A stretch of 64,000 bases of DNA from Hymenobacter polaris (GCF_012927305.1 NZ_JABBGH010000001.1:682001-746000), one strand, 5' to 3'; shown: positions 1 to 8,319, numbered from the stretch's first letter. Made by a program: numbers and translations. Notes: generated by a model not told the origin, from the letters alone.

Positions 1-2
1 TG

Positions 3-359
3 TCGTCGTGGCTCACGGTGAGCGACTTGGCCGTCGTCACGGCCGGCAACTACGAGCAGTACTTCACGGTGGGCGGCCGCTACTACGGCCACATCATCAA
101 CCCCCACACCGGCTACCCGGCCACGGGGCTGCGCTCGGTCACCATCATCTGCCCCGACGTGGAGCTGGCCGACGCCCTCGACGACGCCGTGTTCGTGCTC
201 GGCCCCACCGAGGGCCTAGGCCTGATAAACCGCCTGAAGGGCGTGAGCGCTACCGTGATAACCGACGACGGCCAAACGCTGGTTTCCAAGGGCTTGCAAC
301 TCAACTCGTACCACAGCGCGGCCCCGGCGGCCGCGGTTTCCCCGCCGTCCAATCCATGA
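3..359 (+). CDS. apbE: FAD:protein FMN transferase (ApbE), C-terminal part
   Basis: The gene begins before the window; the reading frame is open from base 3. ApbE transfers FMN from FAD onto a Thr/Ser of extracytoplasmic target proteins. The visible 118 residues hold the family's C-terminal signature: NYEQYF, HIINPHTGYP, and a stretch with the ADALDDAVFVLG pattern before the end. The stop codon overlaps the start of the DUF4266 lipoprotein gene (ATGA), so the two are translationally coupled. ApbE next to DUF4266 and DUF3570 is a recurring Bacteroidota arrangement thought to belong to an extracytoplasmic flavin-based redox system; the electron partners are not in view. The C-terminal tail, rich in Ala and Pro, is short and not informative. 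Confidence 0.9.
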   Translation, partial: SSWLTVSDLAVVTAGNYEQYFTVGGRYYGHIINPHTGYPATGLRSVTIICPDVELADALDDAVFVLGPTEGLGLINRLKGVSATVITDDGQTLVSKGLQLNSYHSAAPAAAVSPPSNP

Positions 360-589
360 AGCAACGCGCCTTTTTTCGCCCACTGGCCCTAGGCCTGCTG
401 CTGGCCGCCGGGGCCCTGCTGCCCGGCTGCGTGTCGGTGGCGGCCTACCAGAAGATGTACCTCAACGACGAAGACATGAAGCTGGCCACCCGCAAGGTGG
501 AGGCGCCCGAAGTCAACTTCGAGAGCTACCGCGAGGGCGGGGCCGGCGCCAATGGCGGCAAAGTAGGGGGCGGCTGCGGCTGCAATTAA
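356..589 (+). CDS. DUF4266 small lipoprotein
   Basis: A 77-residue protein overlapping the apbE stop codon by four bases. It has a hydrophobic signal region followed by a lipobox-like LLPGC at residues 21-25, then the DUF4266 core (VSVAAYQKMYLNDEDM, about residues 26-41) and a glycine-rich C-terminus ending GGGCGCN with two cysteines. It is probably a membrane-anchored lipoprotein on the periplasmic side. Function is unknown; the tight coupling with apbE upstream and the DUF3570 barrel four bases downstream suggests a single functional unit. The C-terminal Cys pair could bind metal or take part in redox chemistry, which is only inference. Confidence 0.85.
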   Translation: MKQRAFFRPLALGLLLAAGALLPGCVSVAAYQKMYLNDEDMKLATRKVEAPEVNFESYREGGAGANGGKVGGGCGCN

Positions 590-593
590 GTGC

Positions 594-1874
594 TTGCTAG
601 TGAAGATTATTCTAATTATTTTTAGCGTCCTGGCCGTGCCCCTGGCCGCTTTTGCCCAGGCCACTCCCACCCCCAACCGCCTCGACAACTCGGGGCTGGC
701 GCCTAATGCCTCACAGTTGCCGACGCCGGCCCGCAACGGCGAAACGGAGGTGGATATTCTGGGTAGCTACTACCAGCAAAACGGCGACCACTCGGCCGTG
801 GAGGGCGGCATTGGCAGCCAGCACCTGACCGACGTAGCGCCCACGATTTTGCTGAACGTGCCCCTGGACTCGACCACCCGCTTGGCCGCCAACGTGGGCA
901 TCGACTACTACGCCTCGGCCTCGTCGGACAAGATTGACCAGGTGATGTCGTCACCCTCGGCGTCTGACGTGCGCTACCACGCCGACTTTGGGCTGGCCCG
1001 CGCGCTGGCCGACAAGCAAACCACCCTAGGGGCCGGCGCGGGCGTGTCGAAGGAGTACGATTATCTCTCGTTCAACCTGCTGGCTTCGTGGGCGCGCTCC
1101 TCGGCCGACGGTAACCGCCAGTTGGCGGTGACGGGCCAGGCATTTCTCGACCAAATCACGCTCATTACGCCGGCCGAGCTGCGGGTGGGCGGCACCCGCA
1201 ACCATAAGTACGGCACCGATAACCGCCAGAGCTTTACGCTGTCGCTAGTGTATGCGCAGGTGCTGGGCAAGCGCCTACAAGTCGCCCTCAGCGCCGAGCC
1301 CGTGGTGCAGCGCGGGCTGCTGAGCACGCCCTTTCAGCGGGTGTACTTCTTCGACTACGCGCCCGGCGGCCTGGAGCCCGGCGAGCTGGGCACGGCCAAA
1401 GCCGAGGTGCTGCCCCGCCTGCGCGTGAAGTACCCCGTCAGCTTGCGCCTCACCTACTACGCCACCGATTTGGTGCAGCTGCGCGGCTTCTACCGCTTCT
1501 ACAACGACAACTTCGGCATCCGGGCCCACACCCTGGAGCTGGAAACTCCGCTCAAGCTCACGCCCTTCTTTACGCTTTATCCCTTCTACCGCTACCACAC
1601 CCAAACGGCGGCCACCTACTTCGCGCCCTACCTGGTCCACTCCGTCGCCGACGAGTACTTCACCTCCGATTACGACCTATCGGCCTTCTCGGCCAATAAG
1701 TTTGGCCTTGGGTTTCGCTACGCGCCGCTCTACGGCCTCAGTCGTTTCAAAACCCCCTTCGGCGGCCGGGTGGCCAAGTTCAAGTCTCTGGATTTGCGCT
1801 ACGGCTACTACCGCCAAAGCACCGGCCTCACGGCCAACGTTGTGAGCGCCGACCTGTCCTTCGTGCTACCCTGA
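594..1874 (+). CDS. DUF3570 outer-membrane protein
   Basis: About 426 residues with an N-terminal signal peptide (KIILIIFSVLAVPLAAFA) and a long beta-rich body of alternating aromatic and polar residues, consistent with an outer-membrane barrel. The DUF3570 hallmark is visible as ASSDKIDQVMSSPSASD around residues 104-120. The start could be TTG at 594 or GTG at 600; both give a complete signal peptide and the GTG is the more common codon. It follows the DUF4266 gene by four bases, forming the apbE-DUF4266-DUF3570 operon. The role is unknown; by context it may be the outer-membrane component of a flavinylation-linked redox apparatus. The protein ends in a typical barrel-like SADLSFVLP strand. 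Confidence 0.85.
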   Translation: MLVKIILIIFSVLAVPLAAFAQATPTPNRLDNSGLAPNASQLPTPARNGETEVDILGSYYQQNGDHSAVEGGIGSQHLTDVAPTILLNVPLDSTTRLAANVGIDYYASASSDKIDQVMSSPSASDVRYHADFGLARALADKQTTLGAGAGVSKEYDYLSFNLLASWARSSADGNRQLAVTGQAFLDQITLITPAELRVGGTRNHKYGTDNRQSFTLSLVYAQVLGKRLQVALSAEPVVQRGLLSTPFQRVYFFDYAPGGLEPGELGTAKAEVLPRLRVKYPVSLRLTYYATDLVQLRGFYRFYNDNFGIRAHTLELETPLKLTPFFTLYPFYRYHTQTAATYFAPYLVHSVADEYFTSDYDLSAFSANKFGLGFRYAPLYGLSRFKTPFGGRVAKFKSLDLRYGYYRQSTGLTANVVSADLSFVLP

Positions 1875-1878
1875 CTTG

Positions 1879-1906
1879 AGTTAGGAGTTATGAATAACTC
1901 CTAACT
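1879..1906. repeat. Inverted repeat after DUF3570 gene
   Basis: Perfect 13-bp arms (AGTTAGGAGTTAT and its complement) around a 2-bp centre, starting 4 bases after the DUF3570 stop and followed by TTTTAATT. It probably acts as a terminator. The TTAGGAGTTA core recurs at 17167-17221 in a longer hairpin, so it belongs to a small repeat family. Confidence 0.7.
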
Positions 1907-1924
1907 TTTAATTCCTAACTCCCC

Positions 1925-2638
1925 ATGACCCCCGCCACCGTTGCCCCGCCCGAAAAGCACCTGACCAGCTCGGCCGTGCTTCAGGATATTGTGATTGGCT
2001 TGTCCGATGGCCTGACGGTGCCCTTCGCCCTGGCCGCCGGCCTGAGCGGGGCCGTGCAGTCGTCGGGCCTGGTGATAACGGCGGGGCTGGCCGAAATCGT
2101 GGCGGGCTCCATTGCCATGGGCCTAGGGGGCTACCTGGCCGGCCGCACCGAGGTAGACCACTACGCCGCCGAGCTGGCCCGCGAGCACGAGGAAGTGCGC
2201 ACCGTGCCCGCCACCGAGCGACAGGAAGTGCAGGACCTGCTGCGCGAGATGGGCCTCTCGGACGCTACCGCCGCCCAGGCCACCCACGAGCTGGTGCAGG
2301 ACCCCGAGCAGTGGGTGAAATTCATGATGAAGTACGAGCTGGGGCTAGAGCAGCCCGACCCCCGGCAGGCGTTTAAGAGCGCCTTCACCATTGCCGGGGC
2401 CTACGCCGTGGGCGGCTTGGTGCCACTGAGCGCCTACTTCCTCACGGCCACGCCGCACCAGGGCCTGCTGTGGTCGGGGCTGATTACGCTGGTGTGCCTG
2501 CTGGTATTTGGCTTTTTTAAGAGCCGCCTCACCGGGCAGGCGCCGGTGGCGGGCGCCCTCAAAATGGCGGCTACCGGCGCGGCGGCCGCGGCGGCAGCCT
2601 TCTACGTGGCGCGGCTGGTGCAGGGCCACGGAGCCTAA
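1925..2638 (+). CDS. VIT1/CCC1-family metal transporter
   Basis: A 237-residue membrane protein of the VIT1/CCC1 family, which moves Fe2+ or Mn2+ out of the cytoplasm. It shows the family layout: two N-terminal membrane segments (DIVIGLSDGLTVPFALAAGL and the IVAGSIAMGLGGYLAG segment, residues about 20-77), a charged cytoplasmic metal-binding section of about 70 residues with many Glu/His (AELAREHEEV, DLLREMGLS), and three C-terminal membrane segments (about 150-235). The conserved GLSDG and SIAMGLGGYLA motifs are present. It stands alone, followed by a strong terminator. No Fur-like site was recognised. Substrate is not resolvable from sequence alone. Confidence 0.9.
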   Translation: MTPATVAPPEKHLTSSAVLQDIVIGLSDGLTVPFALAAGLSGAVQSSGLVITAGLAEIVAGSIAMGLGGYLAGRTEVDHYAAELAREHEEVRTVPATERQEVQDLLREMGLSDATAAQATHELVQDPEQWVKFMMKYELGLEQPDPRQAFKSAFTIAGAYAVGGLVPLSAYFLTATPHQGLLWSGLITLVCLLVFGFFKSRLTGQAPVAGALKMAATGAAAAAAAFYVARLVQGHGA

Positions 2639-2668
2639 GGGCCGCGCGAACTAGCTGGAGGCGGCCAC

Positions 2669-2705
2669 AAAAAAAGGCCTTGACACATACGTCAAGGCCT
2701 TTTTT
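2669..2705 (+). terminator. Intrinsic terminator after VIT/CCC1 gene
   Basis: Stem AAAAAAAGGCCTTGAC / GTCAAGGCCTTTTTT with a six-base loop, beginning 30 bases after the stop codon. The A-run and T-run make it able to work in both directions, so it could also stop transcripts coming from the ohr gene on the other strand. Confidence 0.9.
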
Positions 2706-2742
2706 AGGTAGTATGCTCGTTTCTGAATTAGAAAGAATCAGG

Positions 2743-2790
2743 AAACCTGACCGTCATGCTTCGACTTCGCTCAGCATGACGGTCAGGTTT
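2743..2790. repeat. Intergenic hairpin repeat, copy 1
   Basis: 18-bp arms AAACCTGACCGTCATGCT and complement around TCGACTTCGCTC. It shares the TCATGCT...AGCATGA core of the hairpin family found nine times in the window. It lies between the convergent VIT/CCC1 and ohr genes and is the shortest member, lacking the CATCTCTACC part. Confidence 0.8.
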
Positions 2791-2834
2791 CTCTAGCTAA
2801 TCTAGGAACAAGCCTATTTGCCCGCGGGCGGGCC

Positions 2835-3269
2835 CTAGGCGTGGGTGGTCGTGGTCAGGCTGACCTCGATGTTGCCCTTGGTGGCGCGCGAGTAGGGGCA
2901 GATGCCGTGGGCGGCCGCTACCAGCTCCTCGGCTTGCTGCTGGGCCAGGCCGGGCAGGTTCACGTGCAAGTCGGCCGAGATGCCGTAGCCGCCGTCTTCG
3001 GCCTGGCCGAAGCCGATAAGGGCCTCCACCGTTACTTTCTCGAGCTTAAGCTTGGCCTGGCGTGCCGCTACGCCCAGGGCCCCCTCGAAGCAGGCCGCGT
3101 AGCCGGCGGCAAACAGCTGCTCGGGGTTAGTAGCGCCCGCCTTGCCCGTGCCGCCCATCTCCTTGGGGGTGCTCAGTTGGAGGTCGAGCGCGTCGTTGCT
3201 GGTCGTGATGTGGCCGTCGCGGCCACCCTGTACTTTGGCTTGCGCCGTAAAAATTTTCTGGATTTTCAT
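2835..3269 (-). CDS. ohr: Organic hydroperoxide resistance protein (Ohr)
   Basis: A 144-residue OsmC/Ohr-family peroxidase that reduces organic hydroperoxides in the cytoplasm with two catalytic cysteines, using lipoyl dithiols as reductant in characterised members. Both cysteines are visible: Cys60 in AACFEGALG and Cys124 in HGICPYSRATKGNI, the second motif being the Ohr-subfamily signature. Length is typical. The gene lies 47 bases downstream of an OhrR-type MarR regulator on the same strand, the classic ohr/ohrR pairing. The start ATG (MKIQKIFTAQA) agrees with family alignments. Regulation by peroxide through OhrR is expected. Confidence 0.96.
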   Translation of the reverse strand: MKIQKIFTAQAKVQGGRDGHITTSNDALDLQLSTPKEMGGTGKAGATNPEQLFAAGYAACFEGALGVAARQAKLKLEKVTVEALIGFGQAEDGGYGISADLHVNLPGLAQQQAEELVAAAHGICPYSRATKGNIEVSLTTTTHA

Positions 3270-3316
3270 CAGAAACTAAAAAAGAAAAGGGAAACTGAAA
3301 ACGGGTGAAATAGCGG

Positions 3317-3775
3317 CTACGAGCCTGCCGCGCCTAGCTGCGCGAGCAGCTGCGTCAGCTGCGTGTGCAGCGCCGCCAACTCGGCCGCGCTCAGCGGCAC
3401 GCTGGCCAGCAGCTGCGCCGGAATGTGGCTGGCCTGCACCGCCAGGGCCCGGCCAGCCGGCAGCAGCCCCACCAGCACCGAGCGCTCGTCGCGCGGGTCG
3501 CGGCGGCGGCTCAGTAGCTGCTTTTGCGCCAGGCGCTTGAGCAGGGGCGTGAGCGTGCCCGAATCTAACAATAGCCTGGTGCCCAACTCCTTCACCGTTA
3601 GCTCCTGGTGCTCCCAGAGCAGTAGCAGCACCAGGTATTGGGGGTAGGTGAGGCCTAGGGCCTGCAAATGGGGCTGGTAGGCTTTGGTGAGCTGCCGCGA
3701 AATGGCGTAGAAGGGGAAGCACAGCTGGTTTTCCAGCTTTAGCAGCGTAGCGGGGTCGGGAGCGGGAGTAGCCAT
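3317..3775 (-). CDS. ohrR: MarR-family peroxide sensor (OhrR)
   Basis: A winged-helix MarR-family repressor of 152 residues. The N-terminal LKLENQLCFPFYAISRQL segment carries the OhrR sensing cysteine (Cys19), whose oxidation by organic peroxides releases DNA. The winged helix is visible as TVKELGTRLLLDSGTLTPLLKRL followed by the DPRDERSVLV wing. The ATG at 3775 (MATPAPDP) is preferred: the open frame continues to a TTG at 3814, but that region looks like the promoter/operator. It is upstream of ohr on the same strand, so both are probably co-transcribed and autoregulated. No extra C-terminal cysteine is obvious, which points to a one-Cys type sensor. Confidence 0.92.
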   Translation of the reverse strand: MATPAPDPATLLKLENQLCFPFYAISRQLTKAYQPHLQALGLTYPQYLVLLLLWEHQELTVKELGTRLLLDSGTLTPLLKRLAQKQLLSRRRDPRDERSVLVGLLPAGRALAVQASHIPAQLLASVPLSAAELAALHTQLTQLLAQLGAAGS

Positions 3776-3807
3776 AGCAGGTTGCTGGCGTAGTAAGCCG
3801 ATTTGGC

Positions 3808-3830
3808 TGCGCAATGTTTAATTGTGCGCA
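3808..3830. promoter_or_regulatory. Candidate OhrR operator
   Basis: TGCGCAATGTTTAATTGTGCGCA lies 33 bases upstream of the ohrR start. It contains CAAT-N5-ATTG (3812-3824) bracketed by two TGCGCA palindromes. OhrR sites are usually AT-rich dyads with CAATT/AATTG arms, so this is a plausible autoregulatory operator, judged by sequence only. Confidence 0.45.
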
Positions 3831-4003
3831 ATGCATTTTTAATATAAATTGACAAGCTGCTGCTAATCAATGAAAAAGGATGAATGCCTCGGCGGTACTT
3901 CATCGCGCCTGCAGCTGCGGACGCTATTTTGCAAACTTTGGTGCGCTACTAAGCTCTGCTGGGTCGCCCGGCGCGGCCGGGCTTAGGCCACCTTTTCTCC
4001 CTC

Positions 4004-5431
4004 ATGCCCGAATCCGAAATCACTTCCCGCTACGCCCGCGCATTGGCCTGGCTCGACCAGCACCTGTTGCGCCAACTCTATACCGAGCAGGTGCGGCGGC
4101 TCATTTTGCGCAGCTTCCCCTTTTGGGTGGCTTCGCTGCTCACGGGCCTGATGGCCGTGGGCTACGAAAAGGTATTTAGCTGGGCCGAGCAGGTCAGTTT
4201 TACTTGGCTGCAGCAGCTGCCGCCGCTGGCTTTCGTGCTCACGCCGCTGGCCTTCGTGGGCTCGTGGGCGCTGGTGCACTTTTTGGCGCCGGCCAGCCGG
4301 GGCAGCGGCATTCCGCAGGTGATGGCGGGCATCGACCTCTCTAGCCCCGCCCACTACCGGCGCACCGGCTACCTGCTGGGCCTGCGGGTGGCCGCCGTCA
4401 AGATAGTGAGCAGCGTGGTGCTGCTGCTGGGCGGCGGCGTTATCGGGCGCGAGGGGCCCACCATTCAGGTGGCGGCGGCCATCTTCCGGGCCATCAATAA
4501 GCTGCAGCCCGCGGGCTGGCCCCGGCTCTCGCGCCAGATTGCGCTAGTGACGGGCGGGGCGGCGGGGCTGGCAGCGGCCTTCAACACCCCGCTCGGCGGC
4601 ATCGTGTTCGTGGTGGAAGAGCTGACCCAGATTCACTTATCGCGTTTTCGCATGGCCGTGTTCACGGCCGTTATCATTGCCGGCCTCACGGCCCAGCAGT
4701 TCCTAGGGTCGTATCTGTACCTGGGCTACCCTAGGGTCACGTCGCCGGGCGGCTGGTTTCAGGTGCTGGCCATGATGGCGGCGGCGCTGTGCGGGCTGGG
4801 GGGCGCGCTGTTTGCCAAGGTGCTGCTGGGCCTCAGCCGGTACCGCAAGCGCTTCACGACGCTGCCGCAGCGGGCGGGCTGGGTGGTGTGCTGCGGCCTG
4901 GTGCTGGCCTGCCTGGCCTACGCCATTGGGCCGGCGGCCGTGGGTACCGGCAAGCCCCTTATCAACACCCTGCTCTTTCAAAACAACGGCCACACGCCGG
5001 CCTACCTGTTTCCGGCGCGCTTCGTGGGCATGGCCCTCAGCTACAGCAGCGGCGGGGCGGGCGGCGTGTTTGCCACCTCGCTCAGCGCCGGCGCGCTGCT
5101 GGGCGACGGCCTGGCCCAGCTATTCAACATTGCCGTGGCCGACCGCAACCTCATCATCCTGGTGAGCATGGTGGGCTTCCTGACCGGCGTGGTGCGCTCG
5201 CCCTTCACGGCCGCCATCCTGGTGCTCGAAATGACCGACCGGCACTCGGCCATCTTCCAGCTGCTGCTGGGCGCGCTGCTGGCCCAGGCCGTGGCCGCCC
5301 TTATCGACCCGCACTCGCTCTACGAGCACCTCAAGCACGAGTTTGCCCGCGAGGCGCTGGATGCTCCCGCCCCAAGCCGCCCCACCCGCACTGTGCCCGA
5401 GGTAGCGGCGGATGTGGAGGATGCCGCCTGA
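4004..5431 (+). CDS. CLC-family chloride channel/antiporter
   Basis: A 475-residue CLC protein with about ten to twelve membrane segments. The anion-path motifs are canonical: GSGIP at residues 100-104, GREGPT at 149-154 with the gating glutamate Glu150, and the GGAGGVFATSL segment corresponding to the GxFxP loop. The length excludes a C-terminal CBS pair; the protein ends in a soluble acidic tail. Likely a Cl-/H+ exchanger or Cl- channel of the inner membrane. It is monocistronic, faces the BamA-like gene at its 3' end with a 73-base gap, and differs clearly from the second CLC gene at 8968-10263. No regulatory site was identified apart from a TA-rich stretch near 3930. Confidence 0.93.
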   Translation: MPESEITSRYARALAWLDQHLLRQLYTEQVRRLILRSFPFWVASLLTGLMAVGYEKVFSWAEQVSFTWLQQLPPLAFVLTPLAFVGSWALVHFLAPASRGSGIPQVMAGIDLSSPAHYRRTGYLLGLRVAAVKIVSSVVLLLGGGVIGREGPTIQVAAAIFRAINKLQPAGWPRLSRQIALVTGGAAGLAAAFNTPLGGIVFVVEELTQIHLSRFRMAVFTAVIIAGLTAQQFLGSYLYLGYPRVTSPGGWFQVLAMMAAALCGLGGALFAKVLLGLSRYRKRFTTLPQRAGWVVCCGLVLACLAYAIGPAAVGTGKPLINTLLFQNNGHTPAYLFPARFVGMALSYSSGGAGGVFATSLSAGALLGDGLAQLFNIAVADRNLIILVSMVGFLTGVVRSPFTAAILVLEMTDRHSAIFQLLLGALLAQAVAALIDPHSLYEHLKHEFAREALDAPAPSRPTRTVPEVAADVEDAA

Positions 5432-5504
5432 GTAAGCAGCGTGGACCCTAGGGTCGCTAGCGTGACGAAGCAGAAGGTACGCAGGCCAATCGTACGCCGC
5501 CCTG

Positions 5505-6773
5505 CTAAAATACGTCGCCCAGGTTGAAGAACACGCCCTGCGAGCCTTCCAGCCCCACGGCGTAGTCCACGGCCAGGTAGGTGCCCACTTTCTTACTGAG
5601 GGCCAGCCGGATGCCCGCCCCGCCGGCCGGCGCCACGCGGCCAAAGCCGGTGTCGGGGTTGCGGGCGCTTTGGCCGTTGGCGAACACCACGCCCCCCAGC
5701 ACCCTGGAGGGTGTGAGGTTGAAGCGGTACTCGGCCTCGCCATACACGAGGCTGGTGCCCCGGAAGCGCCCCTGAATGTAGCCCCGGCCCGTGACGCTGT
5801 AGGTGTCCCAGCCGGTGGCGGGCAGGTCGAGGTAGGGCGCGGCCGAGCCCTGGGCAAAATCGCCGTATAGCCAGAAGGCCAGCACGTTGCCCCTGGGCCC
5901 GGCCCGGAAGTAGCGGCGCCCGTCGAACTGGTAGAAGCGGTAGTTGGCGCCCGACCCCAGCACCTGTAGGTTGGTGCGCACGGCCAGAAAGAGGTAGCTC
6001 TCGCCGGGGGCGGGGCGCAGCTGGTTGTCGCGGCTGTCGCGCAGCACGCTCAGCACCAGGCCCGAGGAGGTCGAGCGCCCGCTCACGCCCGGCCGGTAGC
6101 CCGAGATGACGTCAATCTGCTCGCCGCGCCCGTTCACGGTTTCGATGTTCCAGCGCGTATCCAGGAAGTAGCCCACGCCGGCGTAAAGCGGCCCGGTGCG
6201 CCCCACGCGGTGGTAGTAGCTCTGGTGCACGCGCAGCAGGTCGTAGTCCATGCCTAGGGCGTCGCTCATGTGCGAATCGCTGCCCAGGCCAAAGGTTTGC
6301 TGCGGGTAGTGCAGCAGGCGGTAGTCGGCCAGCCACAGGCTGTGGTTGTTGCGGGTCCAGAGCGGCCCGTTCACGGCCAGGATAAGCTGCTGGTTTTGGG
6401 TATAGGTAAGGGTGGTAGAAATAGCCGATAGGTTGGCCTCGGACCGCTGAAACGACACGCTGGCCGTGAGCGTAGCCAGCAGGCGCGCCTCCAGGGTGTA
6501 GGCAATAGCGGGCAGCACTACCAAGCTGGTGCTCTTAGGCTTGCGCGGCGGCTTGCTGGGCGGCGCGGGCGCCAGCGAGTCGGCCGCCTGCGCCGCCGAG
6601 TCGGCGGTGGCCTGGGCGCGGCGTGGGTGGGCAAAGTGGGGCAAAATGCTCTTCACCAGGTCGCCCAGGTCTTTGGTAGGCAGCGGCGGCCGGCTGTCGG
6701 GCGCCTGGGCCCAGCCCGGCGCTGCCAGCAGCAGCCCACCCAGCAAGCCCAGCCAAAAACGTAAAATTCTCAT
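5505..6773 (-). CDS. BamA/TamA-family outer-membrane protein
   Basis: A 422-residue protein with a signal peptide (MRILRFWLGLLGGLLLAAPGWA) followed by a Pro/Ala-rich linker and a C-terminal barrel of the Omp85 surface-antigen type. Visible hallmarks are VLSVLRDSRDNQLRPAPG (the DxRDNxxxPxxG region), GGVVFANGQS and the terminal AVDYAVGLEGSQGVFFNLGDVF strand. It has no obvious POTRA domains, so it belongs to the short surface-antigen-like branch common in Bacteroidota rather than being BamA itself. Its cargo is unknown. The ATG at 6773 is chosen because it starts the signal peptide; the frame is open further upstream without a plausible protein. Confidence 0.85.
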   Translation of the reverse strand: MRILRFWLGLLGGLLLAAPGWAQAPDSRPPLPTKDLGDLVKSILPHFAHPRRAQATADSAAQAADSLAPAPPSKPPRKPKSTSLVVLPAIAYTLEARLLATLTASVSFQRSEANLSAISTTLTYTQNQQLILAVNGPLWTRNNHSLWLADYRLLHYPQQTFGLGSDSHMSDALGMDYDLLRVHQSYYHRVGRTGPLYAGVGYFLDTRWNIETVNGRGEQIDVISGYRPGVSGRSTSSGLVLSVLRDSRDNQLRPAPGESYLFLAVRTNLQVLGSGANYRFYQFDGRRYFRAGPRGNVLAFWLYGDFAQGSAAPYLDLPATGWDTYSVTGRGYIQGRFRGTSLVYGEAEYRFNLTPSRVLGGVVFANGQSARNPDTGFGRVAPAGGAGIRLALSKKVGTYLAVDYAVGLEGSQGVFFNLGDVF

Positions 6774-6965
6774 CAAGCAGTAAGAAGCAGCCAGGGCGGC
6801 AAATGTTGCAAGCCCTGCGGCGCCGTGGGCCAATAAGCTGCTAATGAGCTATAAAAACCGCCGGCCAGCGCCTACCAAAAACCTTGCCGCGCGCCGCCTT
6901 CTGCCAGACGCGTCGGCGCCCGCAATACTTTAGGCTGCCAACTGGGGCACCCCCTAGGGCCGGCC

Positions 6966-7784
6966 CTAGGGGTGGTAGCCCGCCCCCAACGCCGCGGGCG
7001 GGGCATCGAGGGCCCGGATTTGCGCGCGCCAGGCGGGGGGCAGCAGGCTGGTGCGCAGCCACTGGCTAACGCGCCGCCCCTGCGTGCGCCGGTACACGGC
7101 CAGCGCCAGCGCAAGGCCCAGGCCCCGCCGCAAACCTAGCAGCTGGCGCACCAGCGGCGGGGCCACCAGCCACTGGGCCTGGCGCAGCAGCCAGTAGCGC
7201 AGCCCGCCCAGGTGGCGCCGGTACTGGCGATACAGGTCGGTGGTGTAAGGGCTTACCTGCACGTGCTGGGTGAGGTGCCGGGCGCGGTCGGCTAGCCAGG
7301 CGGGATAGTCGGACGGCAAATCCGGGATGCCCATGCGTCGGCCCACGCGCAGAAATACGTCGGTTATCTCCGCTTTCTCGGGCAGCGTGAGGGGTCGCTC
7401 CAGCGCCTCAAACGCCGCGATGGAGTAGGCAATGAGCATGTAGAGCACGTCGCGGTAGGCGCCGGCCGGAATAGCTTGCCCGCGGCTGGCCTCCACCGCC
7501 GCGTGGATGGCGGCCATGCTGTCGATGGCCCGCTCGGCCCCGGCGCGGTCGGCAAATACAATGCGCCGCGCGTACTCCACCGTCGAGAACAGGCGGGCCA
7601 GCGGGTCGGCCGGCAGCCGCCCGGTGAAGTACAGCCAATCGACGGCCTTGTTGAGGGCAAACTCGGCCGCCGCGCCGGCAAAGATGAACAGCACCGTATC
7701 GGCCGTGCCCCAGATGCGGCGCACCACCGAGCCAGGTTGCACAAAGTAGGTTGAACGCGGGGTACGGGCGGTGGCAACTTGCAT
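6966..7784 (-). CDS. MpaB-type oxygenase (DUF2236)
   Basis: A 272-residue protein of the oxygenase MpaB/rubber-oxygenase (DUF2236) family, heme-binding in characterised relatives. The N-terminal FVQPGSVVRRIWGTADTVLF segment, the FSTVEYARRIVFAD region and the histidine in AAIHAAVE match family landmarks, followed by LYMLIAYSIAAFEALERPL. The start is placed at ATG 7784 (MQVATARTP) since a TAACTTTG -7 element lies just upstream at 7822-7815 on this strand; the longer open frame would run through that promoter. It is divergent from the DUF2809 gene. Substrate cannot be inferred; bacterial members are mostly uncharacterised. Confidence 0.85.
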   Translation of the reverse strand: MQVATARTPRSTYFVQPGSVVRRIWGTADTVLFIFAGAAAEFALNKAVDWLYFTGRLPADPLARLFSTVEYARRIVFADRAGAERAIDSMAAIHAAVEASRGQAIPAGAYRDVLYMLIAYSIAAFEALERPLTLPEKAEITDVFLRVGRRMGIPDLPSDYPAWLADRARHLTQHVQVSPYTTDLYRQYRRHLGGLRYWLLRQAQWLVAPPLVRQLLGLRRGLGLALALAVYRRTQGRRVSQWLRTSLLPPAWRAQIRALDAPPAALGAGYHP

Positions 7785-7806
7785 GGTTGGAATTTTATAA
7801 AGAACT

Positions 7807-8319
7807 TTGAAATGCAAAGTTAATGTCACTTGCGTCTTGAAAACACCCCCATCGCCAAACTTAGTTGCGCCCCTTGGGCCCGTACGCACCCAGTCCATTC
7901 GCCCTAGGGGGTGGTTTCTGGGCCTAGCGGGTTGCACAATGGGGCTGGGCCTAGCCTCGCGCCGCTACGCCGCCGGGCTACCCGCCTGGGTGGGGGCCTA
8001 CGCGGGCGATGCGCTGTGGGCGCTGCCGGTATACTGGCTGGTGGGGGCGCTGCAGCCCGGCTGGGCGGTGCGCCGCCGGGCGCTGGCCGCCGGCATCTTT
8101 GCCACCGGCATCGAACTCAGCCAGCTGTGGCAGGCGCCTTGGCTGCAAGCACTGCGCCACACCACCCTGGGGGCGCTGGTGCTAGGCCAGGGCTTTTTGT
8201 GGAGCGACTTGGCGTGCTACGCCGCGGGCATTGCGGTGGGGGCGGGGCTGGAAAAAGTGGTGCGTTGGGCTGCCAGCGGAGCCTCGGCGCACTCCGCTGC
8301 TAAGCACTTCAGAGGATGA
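7807..8319 (+). CDS. DUF2809 membrane protein
   Basis: A small integral membrane protein of the DUF2809 family. The signature is clear: ASRRYAAGLPAWVGAYAGDALWALPVYW, then ATGIELSQLWQAPWLQALRHTTLGALVLGQGFLWSDLACYAAGI, each shown here as landmarks across residues about 50-155. It probably has four membrane helices. The start is uncertain: ATG 7807 gives 170 residues but overlaps the divergent promoter, whereas ATG 7939 would cut the first helix. A start between them with a rarer codon is possible. The last 11 bases overlap the 3' end of the convergent EamA gene. Function unknown. Confidence 0.75.
   Translation: MKCKVNVTCVLKTPPSPNLVAPLGPVRTQSIRPRGWFLGLAGCTMGLGLASRRYAAGLPAWVGAYAGDALWALPVYWLVGALQPGWAVRRRALAAGIFATGIELSQLWQAPWLQALRHTTLGALVLGQGFLWSDLACYAAGIAVGAGLEKVVRWAASGASAHSAAKHFRG
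7815..7822 (-). promoter_or_regulatory. -7 promoter element of MpaB-type gene
   Basis: TAACTTTG on the minus strand matches the Bacteroidota -7 consensus TAnnTTTG and ends 31 bases before the ATG at 7784. It overlaps the first codons of the longest possible DUF2809 frame, which argues that the DUF2809 protein starts further downstream. Confidence 0.55.

Noticed and set aside
8..589. A 193-codon frame on the plus strand across the apbE end and DUF4266 gene
   Set aside because: It contains Arg/Pro/Gly-rich out-of-frame sequence followed by the real DUF4266 protein; the ATG at 356 is the supported start.
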